Below are positions 1 through 9,143 of a stretch of 64,000 nucleotides of DNA, piece after piece. The DNA is taken from the NCBI GenBank assembly GCA_903826775.1, contig CAIKFU010000023.1, positions 29,545 to 93,544 of the forward strand, given 5' to 3'. The translations under genes were made by a program, and so were the position numbers. The stretch's first letter is position 1; the number at the start of each line of letters is the position of its first letter. Source of the DNA: an uncultured beta proteobacterium. Lineage in GTDB: Bacteria > Pseudomonadota > Gammaproteobacteria > Burkholderiales > Burkholderiaceae. Under the pieces are notes generated by a model that was not told the origin of the DNA, did not search any database, and saw only the letters and a list, made by a program, of their open reading frames with translations.

Positions 1-68
1 AGATTTTTTCCATCTTCACGATGATGGTTGCAATCGGACTGCTTATCAAAGGCATTGCTGGACTATAA
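1..68 (+). CDS. C-terminal end of a membrane protein (partial)
   Basis: The window opens inside a plus-strand reading frame (first full codon at base 3) that ends with TAA at 66-68. The visible residues are almost all hydrophobic (IFSIFTMMVAIGLLIKGIAG), so this is probably a terminal transmembrane helix. The next gene, starting at 125, is also a small membrane protein, so the two may form a pair. The family cannot be told from 21 residues. Confidence 0.5.
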   Translation, partial: IFSIFTMMVAIGLLIKGIAGL

Positions 69-124
69 AGCGCAATCCATTTACATTAATTCTGATACCA
101 ATTTTCTTAATCGGTGGTTTTTTT

Positions 125-637
125 ATGACAGCCCTAAAACCCAGTATGTTATTAACCAAGCCCATAGTTTCGATCTCGGGAATTGTTGGTGATCTGAATA
201 ATAGCATTTTGGAATACACCAATACCGAAAAACCAACCCATGATCATTCATCAATTTACTACAAGCGCTTTTATATCTCGAAATTCACATTGAATAAAAT
301 GGTAATCGTTTCTAAATTCACAAATCCCATGAAAATTAATAATGGGGACAACGTAATTGTGGCTGGGTACACATCAGGCAATCAGTTTCAGGTGCTTGCC
401 TATTCAAACCAATCAAATAATACTGGCGATAACGAGAATTGGATGGCACTAATCTTCGCTGCATTACTTTTTTTTGGAATTGCATTTAAATTAGCAACCT
501 CCGCAATAGTCCAAGAGGGAACAATTATTCCAAAGCTATTCATAGCAGCCTTTATGGTTTTAACCGCCTACATGATTTTTCGTGCGCTACTGATTAAGGA
601 AGCCATTGATTTATTGCAAAAAATGAACATCCAATGA
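125..637 (+). CDS. Hypothetical membrane protein with a soluble N-terminal domain
   Basis: This is a 170-residue protein that I do not recognise. Residues 1 to about 105 are polar with alternating hydrophobic positions. They include a segment of the type NNGDNVIVAGYTSGNQFQVL that resembles a small beta-barrel or OB-like fold. Two strongly hydrophobic helices follow (about 107-127 and 137-155), and a short cytoplasm-like tail ends the protein. It starts 56 bases after a gene that also ends in a membrane helix, so co-transcription is likely. The ATG follows a T-rich stretch without a strong ribosome binding site. No catalytic motif is visible. Confidence 0.6.
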   Translation: MTALKPSMLLTKPIVSISGIVGDLNNSILEYTNTEKPTHDHSSIYYKRFYISKFTLNKMVIVSKFTNPMKINNGDNVIVAGYTSGNQFQVLAYSNQSNNTGDNENWMALIFAALLFFGIAFKLATSAIVQEGTIIPKLFIAAFMVLTAYMIFRALLIKEAIDLLQKMNIQ

Positions 638-732
638 GTATTTATTCTGAAAATCCCTTTCTATATTGGTCAAAATTTCGAATTTCTGATAATGTTCAAT
701 ATGAATTAAATTACCAACCTTGAGGAGTCTGT

Positions 733-1251
733 ATGAAATCATTTTTTAAATTTGCGGCCTTATTGCTGTTTTCATTTGGGCTTATTGGCCAATCGTTTGC
801 AGCCGATCCGGCCGTTAAAAAAGCATCGAGCGGTATCTGCCATGATAAAAATAGCCCAAACTATAAGCAAATAAAGGAATTTACTCCTTTCAAATCACTG
901 AAAGCATGCGTTGCAAGCGGTGGAGTGTTACCTGCAGGCTCAAAATCTGAAGCAGCCAGCAATAATGAAAAAACTGCAAAAGCTGATAAAGCAGATAAGG
1001 CCGTAAAAGATCCGGCAATTGAGAAGGCTGCAAAAACCGACAAGACAAGCAAGGCAGATGCAACGGTTGCTGAAGAAAAACCGGTTAAATCCGAAACTAA
1101 GAAATCATCTGGCGGAGTTGGACCAGTCAAATTATCTAAAAACGGGATTTGCCACTCTCCTGGCACCGAATACTATGATCGCACTAAGGAATTTGATTCC
1201 TACCCATCATTAGCAGCCTGCCTCAAAGCTGGTGGAAGAGAGCCAAAGTAA
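733..1251 (+). CDS. Secreted protein with two cysteine-containing repeats and a Lys/Ala-rich linker
   Basis: This is a 172-residue exported protein with a clear signal peptide (residues 1-23, ending SFA before ADPAV). The mature part holds two copies of a ~33-residue module. Each has the pattern GICH, then a Tyr, then KEF, then SLKAC or SLAAC, then an A/K-A/S-GG ending. One copy is at about 35-67 and the other at about 136-169. Each module has two cysteines, probably one disulfide. The two are joined by a highly charged Lys/Ala/Asp linker (about 75-125) made of short KADKA-like units. Similar GICH modules occur in small exported proteobacterial proteins, but I know of no assigned function. 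AGGAG lies 7 bases before the ATG, and a terminator follows at 1289. Confidence 0.75.
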   Translation: MKSFFKFAALLLFSFGLIGQSFAADPAVKKASSGICHDKNSPNYKQIKEFTPFKSLKACVASGGVLPAGSKSEAASNNEKTAKADKADKAVKDPAIEKAAKTDKTSKADATVAEEKPVKSETKKSSGGVGPVKLSKNGICHSPGTEYYDRTKEFDSYPSLAACLKAGGREPK

Positions 1252-1288
1252 CCTGCTGACTAAATTTCCTACAACACTTATTAATAAA

Positions 1289-1318
1289 TATGCCCTCACA
1301 CGAGGGCATATTTTGTTT
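1289..1318. terminator. Rho-independent terminator
   Basis: A perfect 9-bp stem (1289-1297 with 1302-1310) closes a 4-base loop and is followed by TTTTGTTT. It lies between the convergent ends of the secreted-protein gene (plus) and livF (minus). The stem is symmetric, but the T-run is clear only in the plus direction, so it mainly serves the gene at 733-1251. Confidence 0.8.
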
Positions 1319-1343
1319 GAAAGTAATAATGCTTTATAAATCC

Positions 1344-2072
1344 CTAATGCCCTCCGGCACCCCCTAAATAAGCGGCTTTCACCGCTGGATCATTTTGCAA
1401 CTGATGAGCCGGGCCATGGGTAGCAATGTGTCCGTTCTCTAATACATAACCATAATCTGCAACATTCAGCGCCGCTGCCGCAAACTGCTCAACCAAAAGC
1501 ATTGTTACTCCTTGCGATTTGAGATTAGTAATAATCCTAAAGACTTCTTCAACCAAAATAGGGGCAAGCCCCATAGACGGTTCATCTAAGAGAATGATTT
1601 CAGGATTGAGCATTACAGCACGAGCCATAGCCAGCATTTGCTGTTCTCCGCCCGACAATGTTCCAGCCAACTGATTCCGACGCTCCTTCAAGCGAGGAAA
1701 CATTTCAAGCGCCCGTTCAAGATCTCCTTTTACATCCCCCTTTGGTCGACTGTACGTTAAACGCGGAAATGCTCCCAAAAGTAAATTGTCGTTAACCGAC
1801 ATCGTCGTAAAAACCCTTCTCCCCTCTGGGCTGTGGGCTAAACCAAGCCGGGCTATCTTGTAGGAATCATCACCATCGATTCTTTCACCGCCAAGGGTAA
1901 CCTCTCCGGAAGTGGGTTTGATCATGCCGGTAATAGCACGCATAGTCGTAGTTTTACCGGCACCGTTTGAGCCAATCAAGGTGATTACCTGCCCCTTTGG
2001 CACATCAATACTAATGCCATGAAGAACTTTTACTTTGCCGTAACCGGCTTCAAGATTCTTAATTGATAACAT
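1344..2072 (-). CDS. livF: Branched-chain amino-acid ABC transporter ATP-binding protein LivF
   Basis: This 242-residue ATPase is the second nucleotide-binding subunit of a high-affinity leucine/isoleucine/valine-type importer. Visible motifs are Walker A GSNGAGKTT (about 34-42), the signature LSGGEQQ (about 139-145) followed by MARAVM, Walker B IILLDEPSMGL, and the H-loop replaced by LLVEQ, as is usual in LivF. Its length fits the family (about 235-245). It is the last gene of a minus-strand operon: livK, livH, livM-livG fusion, livF. It starts 31 bases after the fusion gene. It would act at the inner face of the cytoplasmic membrane, paired with the LivG domain. The true substrate could be an amide or aromatic compound, because this family is broad. 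Confidence 0.93.
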   Translation of the reverse strand: MLSIKNLEAGYGKVKVLHGISIDVPKGQVITLIGSNGAGKTTTMRAITGMIKPTSGEVTLGGERIDGDDSYKIARLGLAHSPEGRRVFTTMSVNDNLLLGAFPRLTYSRPKGDVKGDLERALEMFPRLKERRNQLAGTLSGGEQQMLAMARAVMLNPEIILLDEPSMGLAPILVEEVFRIITNLKSQGVTMLLVEQFAAAALNVADYGYVLENGHIATHGPAHQLQNDPAVKAAYLGGAGGH

Positions 2073-2103
2073 AGGTCTAGACCGATTAAATTAATTTTAA
2101 TTA

Positions 2104-4035
2104 TTAAGTGCCTAAGTAGGCATGAATCACCTTCTCATCCGCCTGAACTTCACTTGGCCTACCTTCGGCAATTTTTTGCCCAAAATCTAAAACCGAAACC
2201 GTATCGCAAACCGACATAACTACGTCCATATGGTGTTCAATTAGGATAAAAGTAATGCCGTTATCACGTATCTTGCGAATAATCCTCATTAACTCCTTAA
2301 TATCAGGAGCGGTTAAACCTGCCGCAGGCTCATCCAACAACAACAACTCCGGGTCTAGAGCCAGAGCTCTAGCTATCTCTAAAAGCCTTTGTTTGCCATA
2401 GGGCAAGTTGCGCGCTTCTTCGTTTGCCAAATCCTCTAAGCCAACAAACTTTAAAAGTGCTATTCCCCTAGATCGAGCGTCTTGCTCTTCTTTTTTATAG
2501 CTGGGCAAATGTAAGGCGATTTCCCATAAGTTTGATTTGAAGCAATGGTGCAAACCAACCAATATATTTTGTAAAGCAGTCATTTCCCCAAACAGTTGCA
2601 CATTTTGGAAGGTTCTAGCAATACCTGAAAGAGCAATTTCAGAAGACGACTTGCCAACAATACTACTGCCCGCATAGGTTACGCCGCCAGAAGTAGGTAC
2701 ATAAATTCCGGTTAAGACATTCATCATCGTACTTTTGCCTGAACCGTTTGGACCAATCAAACCATGAATTGTTCCTCGTTTAATGCTAAGGTCAACATTG
2801 TTAAGTGCCTTTAAGCCACCAAACTGCATTAATATTGAATCGACCCTTAAAAGCTCAACACCATTATTTTGGTTGCCAATCGCGCTGATAAAGCTAACTG
2901 AATCATCACCTTCCTCAGCCACCAACCCTCCACGACTTGTTTTAGTTTTTCCTGCAAGAGCCTGATAGAAGGTTTTTGTGAATCCAACAATCCCATCCTG
3001 CAAGTAATACACCACCAGCAGAATCATGAAGCCAAAAATACTCAATCGCCAATCGGCTATTGTATTTAACCAAAAAGAAAAAAGTGCAAGCCCGACGGTC
3101 CCCATCAAGGGAATTATCACCCTCTTATAAGAGGTAATTTTTTTACTGACCCCAATCACGGCACCGACAACCATGATCACTGCAATGATTGAAGCCACGA
3201 CTCTAAAAAGATTGATGTCATCAAGCAACTTTGGCAATAGGACAATAATCGTTGCTCCGATGATTGCACCCACTCGAGACTTTCGTCCGCCCATAATGAT
3301 GGCCAACAAAAATAAAATCGCCAACTCATTGTTATAGGTATTTGGCGAAATATACTGCTCCGAATAAGAGTAAAGGCAACCAGCCAATCCAGCAAATCCA
3401 GCACTAATAACGAAGGCAATCACCTTGAATCGGTAAACCGAAACCCCCATACAGTCACAAGCTACAGGACTGTCTCGTAACGCCTCAAACGCACGACCAA
3501 TTTGCGACTTAAGAAATCGATCGACCACAATCAAGCTAACTATCATGATTGCCCCTACCAGCCAAAAATACTCAACCTCAGTCATAGGGACCCCACCAAT
3601 TGTGGGTTTAGGAATCTTTATGCCTAGCGGACCTTCTGTAAGAAAGGTCATTTCGTTAATTAAAATCTGCACAATGGTTCCAAATGCTAGAGTAACCATC
3701 GCCAAATAAGGTCCTATGACCTTTAATGCAGGCAAAGCCAAAATTCCACCAAAGATTGCCGTTACTGCAATCGATGCAGGAATCGTCGCCCAAATAGGCA
3801 GCCCAAATTTCATGAATAAGACGCCTGCAGTATATGAACCAATTCCAAATAGTCCGGCATGACCCAGGGAGACTTGACCAATATACCCAACCACGATATC
3901 CAAACCAAACAACAAAATCACATAAATAAGAATAGTTTCAGCTAAGTGGATGTAATAGGGATTAACAATTATTAGCGGCAAGCCAATTAGCGCTGCAATT
4001 GCAACTAATATGGGGAAGAACGACTTCAATTTCAT
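2104..4035 (-). CDS. livM: Fused LivM permease - LivG ATPase of a branched-chain amino-acid ABC transporter
   Basis: This 643-residue protein joins two transporter subunits. Residues 1 to about 350 form a LivM permease with several membrane helices and the cytoplasmic coupling loop GRAFEALRDSPVACDCMG (about 180-197). A polar linker of about 40 residues follows. Residues about 393-643 are a LivG ATPase with Walker A GPNGSGKST (428-436), Walker B ELLLLDEPAAGL and the H-loop LIEHHM. I chose ATG 4035 because it begins a normal LivM N-terminus one base after the livH stop. The open frame extends upstream to 4122 only by running through the end of livH. Such livM-livG fusions are known in this family. 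The fusion fixes equal amounts of permease and ATPase. Confidence 0.92.
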   Translation of the reverse strand: MKLKSFFPILVAIAALIGLPLIIVNPYYIHLAETILIYVILLFGLDIVVGYIGQVSLGHAGLFGIGSYTAGVLFMKFGLPIWATIPASIAVTAIFGGILALPALKVIGPYLAMVTLAFGTIVQILINEMTFLTEGPLGIKIPKPTIGGVPMTEVEYFWLVGAIMIVSLIVVDRFLKSQIGRAFEALRDSPVACDCMGVSVYRFKVIAFVISAGFAGLAGCLYSYSEQYISPNTYNNELAILFLLAIIMGGRKSRVGAIIGATIIVLLPKLLDDINLFRVVASIIAVIMVVGAVIGVSKKITSYKRVIIPLMGTVGLALFSFWLNTIADWRLSIFGFMILLVVYYLQDGIVGFTKTFYQALAGKTKTSRGGLVAEEGDDSVSFISAIGNQNNGVELLRVDSILMQFGGLKALNNVDLSIKRGTIHGLIGPNGSGKSTMMNVLTGIYVPTSGGVTYAGSSIVGKSSSEIALSGIARTFQNVQLFGEMTALQNILVGLHHCFKSNLWEIALHLPSYKKEEQDARSRGIALLKFVGLEDLANEEARNLPYGKQRLLEIARALALDPELLLLDEPAAGLTAPDIKELMRIIRKIRDNGITFILIEHHMDVVMSVCDTVSVLDFGQKIAEGRPSEVQADEKVIHAYLGT

Positions 4036-4036
4036 C

Positions 4037-4915
4037 TTAAACTTTCTTAATTGCAGATTTACCAAATAGACCTGACGGCTTAAAGGCCAGCACGAGCAAT
4101 AGCAGAACCAAGCCTGGTACATCCTTGTATCCAGTTGAGATATAAAAGCCGGTTGCAGTTTCAGTAATACCCAAAATCAAGCCGCCTACGATAATTCCCA
4201 GTCCGCTTGATAACCCGCCAATGATTGCAACGGCAAACGCTTTTAAACCTAACGAAGTTCCCATCGTGGCGCCAGTTAACGTTAAGGGCGCTATCAGAAC
4301 CCCAGCGAATGCTGCTGTCAGAGAAGATAGGGCGTATGAAAAAGTAATCACTAAGCTGGTATTAATCCCCATTAAACCTGCGGCATCCCGATCATTTGCA
4401 GTTGCAACAACTGCTTTTCCGTAAATGGACTTGCGATTGAAAAATTCCACCAACAACATCATTAATAAAGCACCCCCAACCACCAAAATCTCCATTGGGA
4501 GAATATTGGCACCCAAAAATAGAATTGGCTCATCGCTTAACGGCGAAGGAAATGGAAGAGCATCTCGCCCCCATATGTTTTCAGCCACATTCTTGAAAAT
4601 AATTCCAAGAGCAATGGTGGACATAATCCAACCAAATTCGGATTTGATTTTAATTGCAGGACGAACCCCGATTAATTCAACTACACCCCCTTGCATCATG
4701 CCAAATACACAAACAATTGGAACCATAAGCCAGTAATTGATCCCAAGCGAATCAACACAAGTTAACCCAACTAAGGCACCAAGCATCAGCGCCTCACCTT
4801 GCCCGAAGTTTAAAGTACCCGACGTGGAAAATGTCAATTGAAAACCAAAAGCAATAACCGCATAGATCATGCCAACGGCAATACCGCTTGTAAGGATTTG
4901 GGAGAGGATTTCCAT
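4037..4915 (-). CDS. livH: Branched-chain amino-acid ABC transporter permease LivH
   Basis: This 292-residue integral membrane protein is rich in hydrophobic helices. It contains the family's early motif TFSTSGTLNFGQGEALMLGA and the coupling-helix region KAVVATANDRDAAGLMGIN in the middle. It forms the transmembrane channel with the LivM part of the next gene. The stop codon is one base from the start of the livM-livG fusion, so the two are translationally linked. The upstream gap to livK holds a hairpin that probably lowers transcription of livH and the genes after it relative to livK. Confidence 0.92.
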   Translation of the reverse strand: MEILSQILTSGIAVGMIYAVIAFGFQLTFSTSGTLNFGQGEALMLGALVGLTCVDSLGINYWLMVPIVCVFGMMQGGVVELIGVRPAIKIKSEFGWIMSTIALGIIFKNVAENIWGRDALPFPSPLSDEPILFLGANILPMEILVVGGALLMMLLVEFFNRKSIYGKAVVATANDRDAAGLMGINTSLVITFSYALSSLTAAFAGVLIAPLTLTGATMGTSLGLKAFAVAIIGGLSSGLGIIVGGLILGITETATGFYISTGYKDVPGLVLLLLVLAFKPSGLFGKSAIKKV

Positions 4916-4980
4916 GGTGTTGCCCTAATAAAAAACTAAATTTCTAAAGATAAAAAATGACTCTCTTAAAAAGAAAACAA

Positions 4981-5012
4981 ACAAAACGCCGCTGAAAATG
5001 GCGGCGTTTTGT
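4981..5012 (-). terminator. Intra-operon terminator or attenuator between livK and livH
   Basis: A perfect 12-bp inverted repeat (4981-4992 with 5001-5012) has an 8-base loop. Read on the minus strand, the stem GCGGCGTTTTGT runs into a T-rich tail. It lies 55 bases after the livK stop and 66 bases before the livH start. Partial read-through here would give much more binding protein than membrane complex, a known arrangement for ABC importers. Confidence 0.75.
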
Positions 5013-5066
5013 TATTGATTGGCATGCACGTAAAAATATACTAAAAACTAACCAATCAGGTATACC

Positions 5067-6269
5067 TTATTTTTTCTTGGTCTGAACAACTGAGCCCTTT
5101 TCCGCATCTTCCTTATACTCAAATTCAACTCGGCCATTATCAACAATACCCATCACAGGGATATTCGGTGTAATCGCCTCGTGGTCGGTTTTAGTAAAAG
5201 GCTTGTCATAGATCATCACGACTCCATCAACCTTCGCATTTAGGCTTTCTAAGGCAGCCAAAATTTTTGGCCCTTCAGTACTATTGGCTTGTTTGATTGC
5301 TGCGGCCAACAAATACACTGAGTCATATCCTTGTGCAGCGGATACGGGCGAAGCGATGATTCCGTTCTTTGGCTTAAATTCCTTCAAGTATGCGTCAATG
5401 AAGGCTTTACGCTTTGGAGTAGTTGGCTGTTGAATGAAAGTTTCCGGCATCGTGGCACCGTTGCCATTCTTGCCAGAAGTATCGATAAAGCTAGCCATTG
5501 ACAAAGTCCAACTACCAATCAGAGGCTTTTTCCAACCCAATTTACCCATACCGTTTGCAATTTGAGCTAGCTCAGGTCCAATCGCATAAGTCAAAATTAC
5601 TTCCGACCCGGCTGCCTTGGCCTTTAACAATTGCGACGTCATATCCACATCGCCGATATTAAACTTTTCAACTGCAACAGGAGTAATGCCGCGCTCTTTT
5701 AAGGCTTTTTCTAAATCTTCACGACCAAGCTGTCCATAATTAGTCGAATCAGCCAAAATTGCAACCTTGGTAAAACCCCTTTTATCGACCGCCTCTTTCA
5801 CAATCATTGGAGCCTGAATATTATCGGCTGCCGATGTGCGGAAAATATAATTCGCGGAATCCTTTGGAAACTGACCGGTAATGAGACTTCCCGTTGCAAC
5901 ATTATTGATCACTGGAATTTTTGCCTCTTGGTAAAAACGCTGGGAAGCGAGGGCAACACCGGTATTAATAAAACCTAAGGTAGCAACCACCTTTTCATTA
6001 TTGATTAACTCTTGAGCAATTTGAACTCCACGCTCATTCTTCGCCTCGTCATCACGTTCAATCAAAACTAGCTTTTTGCCTCCAACGCCTCCAGCGGCAT
6101 TTATTTCTTTAGTAGCCAGCCTAACCCCGTCACGCATACTTACGCCCATAGAAGAAGAGCCTCCTGTATAAGGGCCTGTGACGCCGACCTTAATTTCATC
6201 AGCAGCGTAAACGCTAGTGGTAAACAATGCAGCAGCTGCTATTGTAAAAATTCGACGGCGGATATTCAT
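5067..6269 (-). CDS. livK: Periplasmic branched-chain amino-acid-type binding protein LivK
   Basis: This 400-residue type I periplasmic binding protein has a signal peptide (residues 1-22, cleavage after VYA). The mature start DEIKVGVTGPYTGGSSSMG is typical of ligand-binding proteins for branched-chain amino acids, amides or related compounds. Later family landmarks are LVLIERDDEAKNERGVQIAQELI and a C-terminal KVDGVVMIYDKPFTKTDHEA segment. It captures substrate in the periplasm and delivers it to LivH/LivM. It heads the operon and has a strong AGGAG ribosome binding site. The last residues are lysine-rich. The substrate is not determined by the sequence. Confidence 0.9.
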   Translation of the reverse strand: MNIRRRIFTIAAAALFTTSVYAADEIKVGVTGPYTGGSSSMGVSMRDGVRLATKEINAAGGVGGKKLVLIERDDEAKNERGVQIAQELINNEKVVATLGFINTGVALASQRFYQEAKIPVINNVATGSLITGQFPKDSANYIFRTSAADNIQAPMIVKEAVDKRGFTKVAILADSTNYGQLGREDLEKALKERGITPVAVEKFNIGDVDMTSQLLKAKAAGSEVILTYAIGPELAQIANGMGKLGWKKPLIGSWTLSMASFIDTSGKNGNGATMPETFIQQPTTPKRKAFIDAYLKEFKPKNGIIASPVSAAQGYDSVYLLAAAIKQANSTEGPKILAALESLNAKVDGVVMIYDKPFTKTDHEAITPNIPVMGIVDNGRVEFEYKEDAEKGSVVQTKKK

Positions 6270-6314
6270 ACTGTCTCCTAAAGAAGGACTACCAAATTAA
6301 ACAGATCTTTTTTT

Positions 6315-6343
6315 ATATAAAAATTTCTTACAGCAAAACACAA
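6315..6343 (-). promoter_or_regulatory. Candidate sigma70 promoter for livK
   Basis: On the minus strand a -35-like TTGTGT (6343-6338) and a -10-like TTATAT (6320-6315) are separated by 17 bases. They end about 45 bases upstream of the livK start, and the region is AT-rich. This is consensus matching by eye only. Confidence 0.4.
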
Positions 6344-6433
6344 TATTACATTTAATGAGGTCACAAAAAAGGGGGTTGGTATTAGGGTTTTACACTAGCA
6401 GATAAGAAAATTTATAACCGCCAAATGGCATTC

Positions 6434-7342
6434 TCATGGGTTTAATAATTTGTTTTTAAAACTTGGCCAAAAGGTATTAAGCATCAATCCAGTTATAACC
6501 AAACCTGCAGCAAGCAGTTTCCATGATGGGAGTGACTCCCCCAGAATAAAGGCTGATGAACCCATCCCGAAAATTGGCACCAAAAGGGCTGTAGGAACAA
6601 CCAAAGCAGCCGGATGTCGCGACAACAACCAAGCCCATGCAACATAACCAAATAAGGTATTGGGCCATGCCTGCCAGAATACGCCAACCCAGGATGCCAT
6701 TGGTGCTGAAAGCAAAACCGAAGGCAGTTGATTTCCCCCTTCGAATAGGTAAGAAAGCATCAATAATGGTGGAATAGCGAAAGCGCTTGCCCAAACGACA
6801 TAAGACAGCATATTGATAGATCCGGCAGCCCTACTTACCGTATTACCCATCGCCCAAGAAAACCCTGAAAACACAACTAGGGCTAGGCCAAAAAAAGTGG
6901 TAGTTGCATCTGTGTGCATTGCAATAATCGCTAACCCTATTACACATATGGTTAATGCTCCGACCTGATATAGCCTAATTTTTTCTCGAGCAAACAACAT
7001 TGCCAACCCAATAGTAAAAAATACTTGGGTTTGAACTACTAAAGAGGCTAAACCAGGCGGTATCCAATGATTGATCGCAAAAAACATTACCCCAAACTGA
7101 CCTACTCCTATAAACATTCCATATATGGCCAAATTTAACCAGGATACCTTTGGCTTTTTTAAAAAAAAGATCGCAGGAAATAGTGCAAAAGTAAATCGAA
7201 GGGCCGCAAAAAGAAATGGTGGAAAGCCGACAAGAGAAAGCTTTATCACAACAAAATTCGTACCCCAGACGGCAACAACAGCTAATGCTAAAAACGCATG
7301 ACTCAGTGGTAATTGGGAGTTAACCGATTTTTGATCTCTCAC
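6434..7342 (-). CDS. EamA/DMT-family exporter
   Basis: This 302-residue protein has about ten membrane helices arranged as two EamA repeats. The first begins AFLALAVVAVWGTNFVVIKL and the second begins after GLALVVFSGFSWAMGNTVSR. The motif WGTNFV in helix 1 and the sequence around PALLVPIFGMGSSAFILGE in the second repeat are typical. The sequence resembles the O-acetylserine/cysteine exporter branch, but the substrate cannot be assigned. The ATG lies 4 bases after the stop of the GMC oxidoreductase gene, so the two are very probably co-transcribed. Confidence 0.85.
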   Translation of the reverse strand: MRDQKSVNSQLPLSHAFLALAVVAVWGTNFVVIKLSLVGFPPFLFAALRFTFALFPAIFFLKKPKVSWLNLAIYGMFIGVGQFGVMFFAINHWIPPGLASLVVQTQVFFTIGLAMLFAREKIRLYQVGALTICVIGLAIIAMHTDATTTFFGLALVVFSGFSWAMGNTVSRAAGSINMLSYVVWASAFAIPPLLMLSYLFEGGNQLPSVLLSAPMASWVGVFWQAWPNTLFGYVAWAWLLSRHPAALVVPTALLVPIFGMGSSAFILGESLPSWKLLAAGLVITGLMLNTFWPSFKNKLLNP

Positions 7343-7346
7343 GAAT

Positions 7347-8996
7347 TTAGCTTGCGGTTAGCAATTCCGCTAAACGCTGAGCAATCATCATTGTTGGTGC
7401 AGCCGTATTTCCTGAGGTGATCAACGGCATGGCTGATGCATCCGCGATACGCAAACACCGAATACCGCGAACGCGTAATTGCGAATCCAGCACGGCCAAT
7501 GGATCCTCAGCTCTACCCATCTTGCATGTTCCGACCGGATGGAAAATAGTAGTGCCAATGTCCCCTGCAGCGCGAACCAATTCATCGTCCGATTGAAATT
7601 GACTGCCAGGTTTGTATTCTTTAGGCTCATAAGGCGACAATACCGAATTAGCTACAATTTGGCGCGTTAGCCTCAAAGACTCAGCGGCAACCAACCGGTC
7701 TTCCTCAGTCGATAAATAGTTTGGTGCAATTTTAGGATGGGCATGGGGATCGCTGGTTGTGATATGAACACTGCCGCGAGATGTGGGCCTAAGATTGCAT
7801 ATACTTGCAGTAAATGCATTAAAAGGGTGTAAAGGCTCCCCAAATTTCTCAAGCGACAAGGGTTGCACGTGATACTCAACGTTTGCTCTTAAATGCCTTT
7901 TAGAACTAAATGCAAATGCGCCCAATTGGGAAGGGGCCATTGACATTGGCCCAGACCGCATCAATAGGTACTCCAATCCAATCATCATCTTACCCAATAG
8001 TGAATTTGCCTTCATGTTTAATGTCCCAATATTGCTAACCTGAAACACCATCCGCAACTGCAAATGGTCTTGCAAATTTTCGCCAACACCAGGAAGGTCG
8101 CTGAGCACTTGTATACCTAGGCCTTGCAGATGGGATCTCGCACCGATGCCAGATCGCTCTAGAATTTGAACGCTACCTATCGATCCCGCACTTAAAATGA
8201 CCTCGCCATCACGCCCTCTTGCATTTTCACCGTTTGAACATAAGGCTTCACAGCAACTTTTGCCTTGACGATATTCAACCCCAAGGCATTTTTTCGATAA
8301 CGGATCAATCCTCAACTTGGTCACCAATGCGTTAGTTACCACAGTCAGGTTTTGCCTTTTCTCGACATCCCTTAAGAACGCCTTGGAAGTATTCAATCGC
8401 CAACCTGCACGTTGATTTACATCGAAATAGCCAACCCCAAAATTATTTCCCCGATTAAAGTCCTCAACCTCAGGAATTCCCGCTTGAATTGCAGCCTTCT
8501 TAAACTGCTCAAGAATAGGCCATCTTAAACGCTGTTTCTCTACTCGCCATTCACCGCGATCACCGTGCCAAGCATTACTTCCACCGTGGTAATTTTCAAA
8601 TTGCTTATACCTCCTAAGCGCATTATCCCAAGACCATGATTCATCGCCGATCTCTTGAACCCAAGATTCATAGTCGGCAGCCTGTCCGCGCATGTAGATC
8701 ATGCCATTAATAGACGAGCATCCACCCATCACTTTTCCACGTGGGTATATTAGAGATCTGCCATTTAAACCAGACTCGTTCACCGTTCGAAAACGCCAAT
8801 CCGCTCTTGGGTTATCGATGCAATACAGGTAGCCTACTGGTATGTGAATCCAGAGGTAATTATCCCTTTGACCGGCCTCAATCAGCAATACGCGCGTCTT
8901 TGCATCCTCGGTAAGCCGTTTGGCAAGCAAGCAACCGGCGCTACCTGCGCCAACAATAATGTAATCAAACGAATGATTTTGAGTTACCGAGTTCAT
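7347..8996 (-). CDS. GMC-family FAD-dependent alcohol/choline dehydrogenase-like oxidoreductase
   Basis: This 549-residue flavoenzyme begins with the dinucleotide-binding fold DYIIVGAGSAGCLLAKRL. It carries the GMC signature PRGKVMGGCSSINGMIYMRG and a second signature in the middle (VILSAGSIGSVQILERSGIG). The C-terminal active-site region has HPVGTCKMG and the NTAAPTMMIAQR tail. It should oxidise an alcohol with FAD, but the substrate is unknown. I chose ATG 8996, directly before the FAD-binding fold; an in-frame ATG at 9014 is also possible. The open frame continues to 9152 without resembling the family. It is divergent from darP (147-base gap) and probably forms an operon with the EamA gene. 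A second GMC gene lies at 62189-63787. Confidence 0.9.
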   Translation of the reverse strand: MNSVTQNHSFDYIIVGAGSAGCLLAKRLTEDAKTRVLLIEAGQRDNYLWIHIPVGYLYCIDNPRADWRFRTVNESGLNGRSLIYPRGKVMGGCSSINGMIYMRGQAADYESWVQEIGDESWSWDNALRRYKQFENYHGGSNAWHGDRGEWRVEKQRLRWPILEQFKKAAIQAGIPEVEDFNRGNNFGVGYFDVNQRAGWRLNTSKAFLRDVEKRQNLTVVTNALVTKLRIDPLSKKCLGVEYRQGKSCCEALCSNGENARGRDGEVILSAGSIGSVQILERSGIGARSHLQGLGIQVLSDLPGVGENLQDHLQLRMVFQVSNIGTLNMKANSLLGKMMIGLEYLLMRSGPMSMAPSQLGAFAFSSKRHLRANVEYHVQPLSLEKFGEPLHPFNAFTASICNLRPTSRGSVHITTSDPHAHPKIAPNYLSTEEDRLVAAESLRLTRQIVANSVLSPYEPKEYKPGSQFQSDDELVRAAGDIGTTIFHPVGTCKMGRAEDPLAVLDSQLRVRGIRCLRIADASAMPLITSGNTAAPTMMIAQRLAELLTAS

Positions 8997-9143
8997 TTTT
9001 CTTGCCCGCCTCATGATGACTTTAACAGTATGCCTAATAATATTAGGCCGCCCTACTTCTTGATTCGAAGATGGCATTAACGTCAATACCAATAAATAGA
9101 GTGAGAAACGTTGATGGATGCGATACCCGTCTAAAATGCAACC

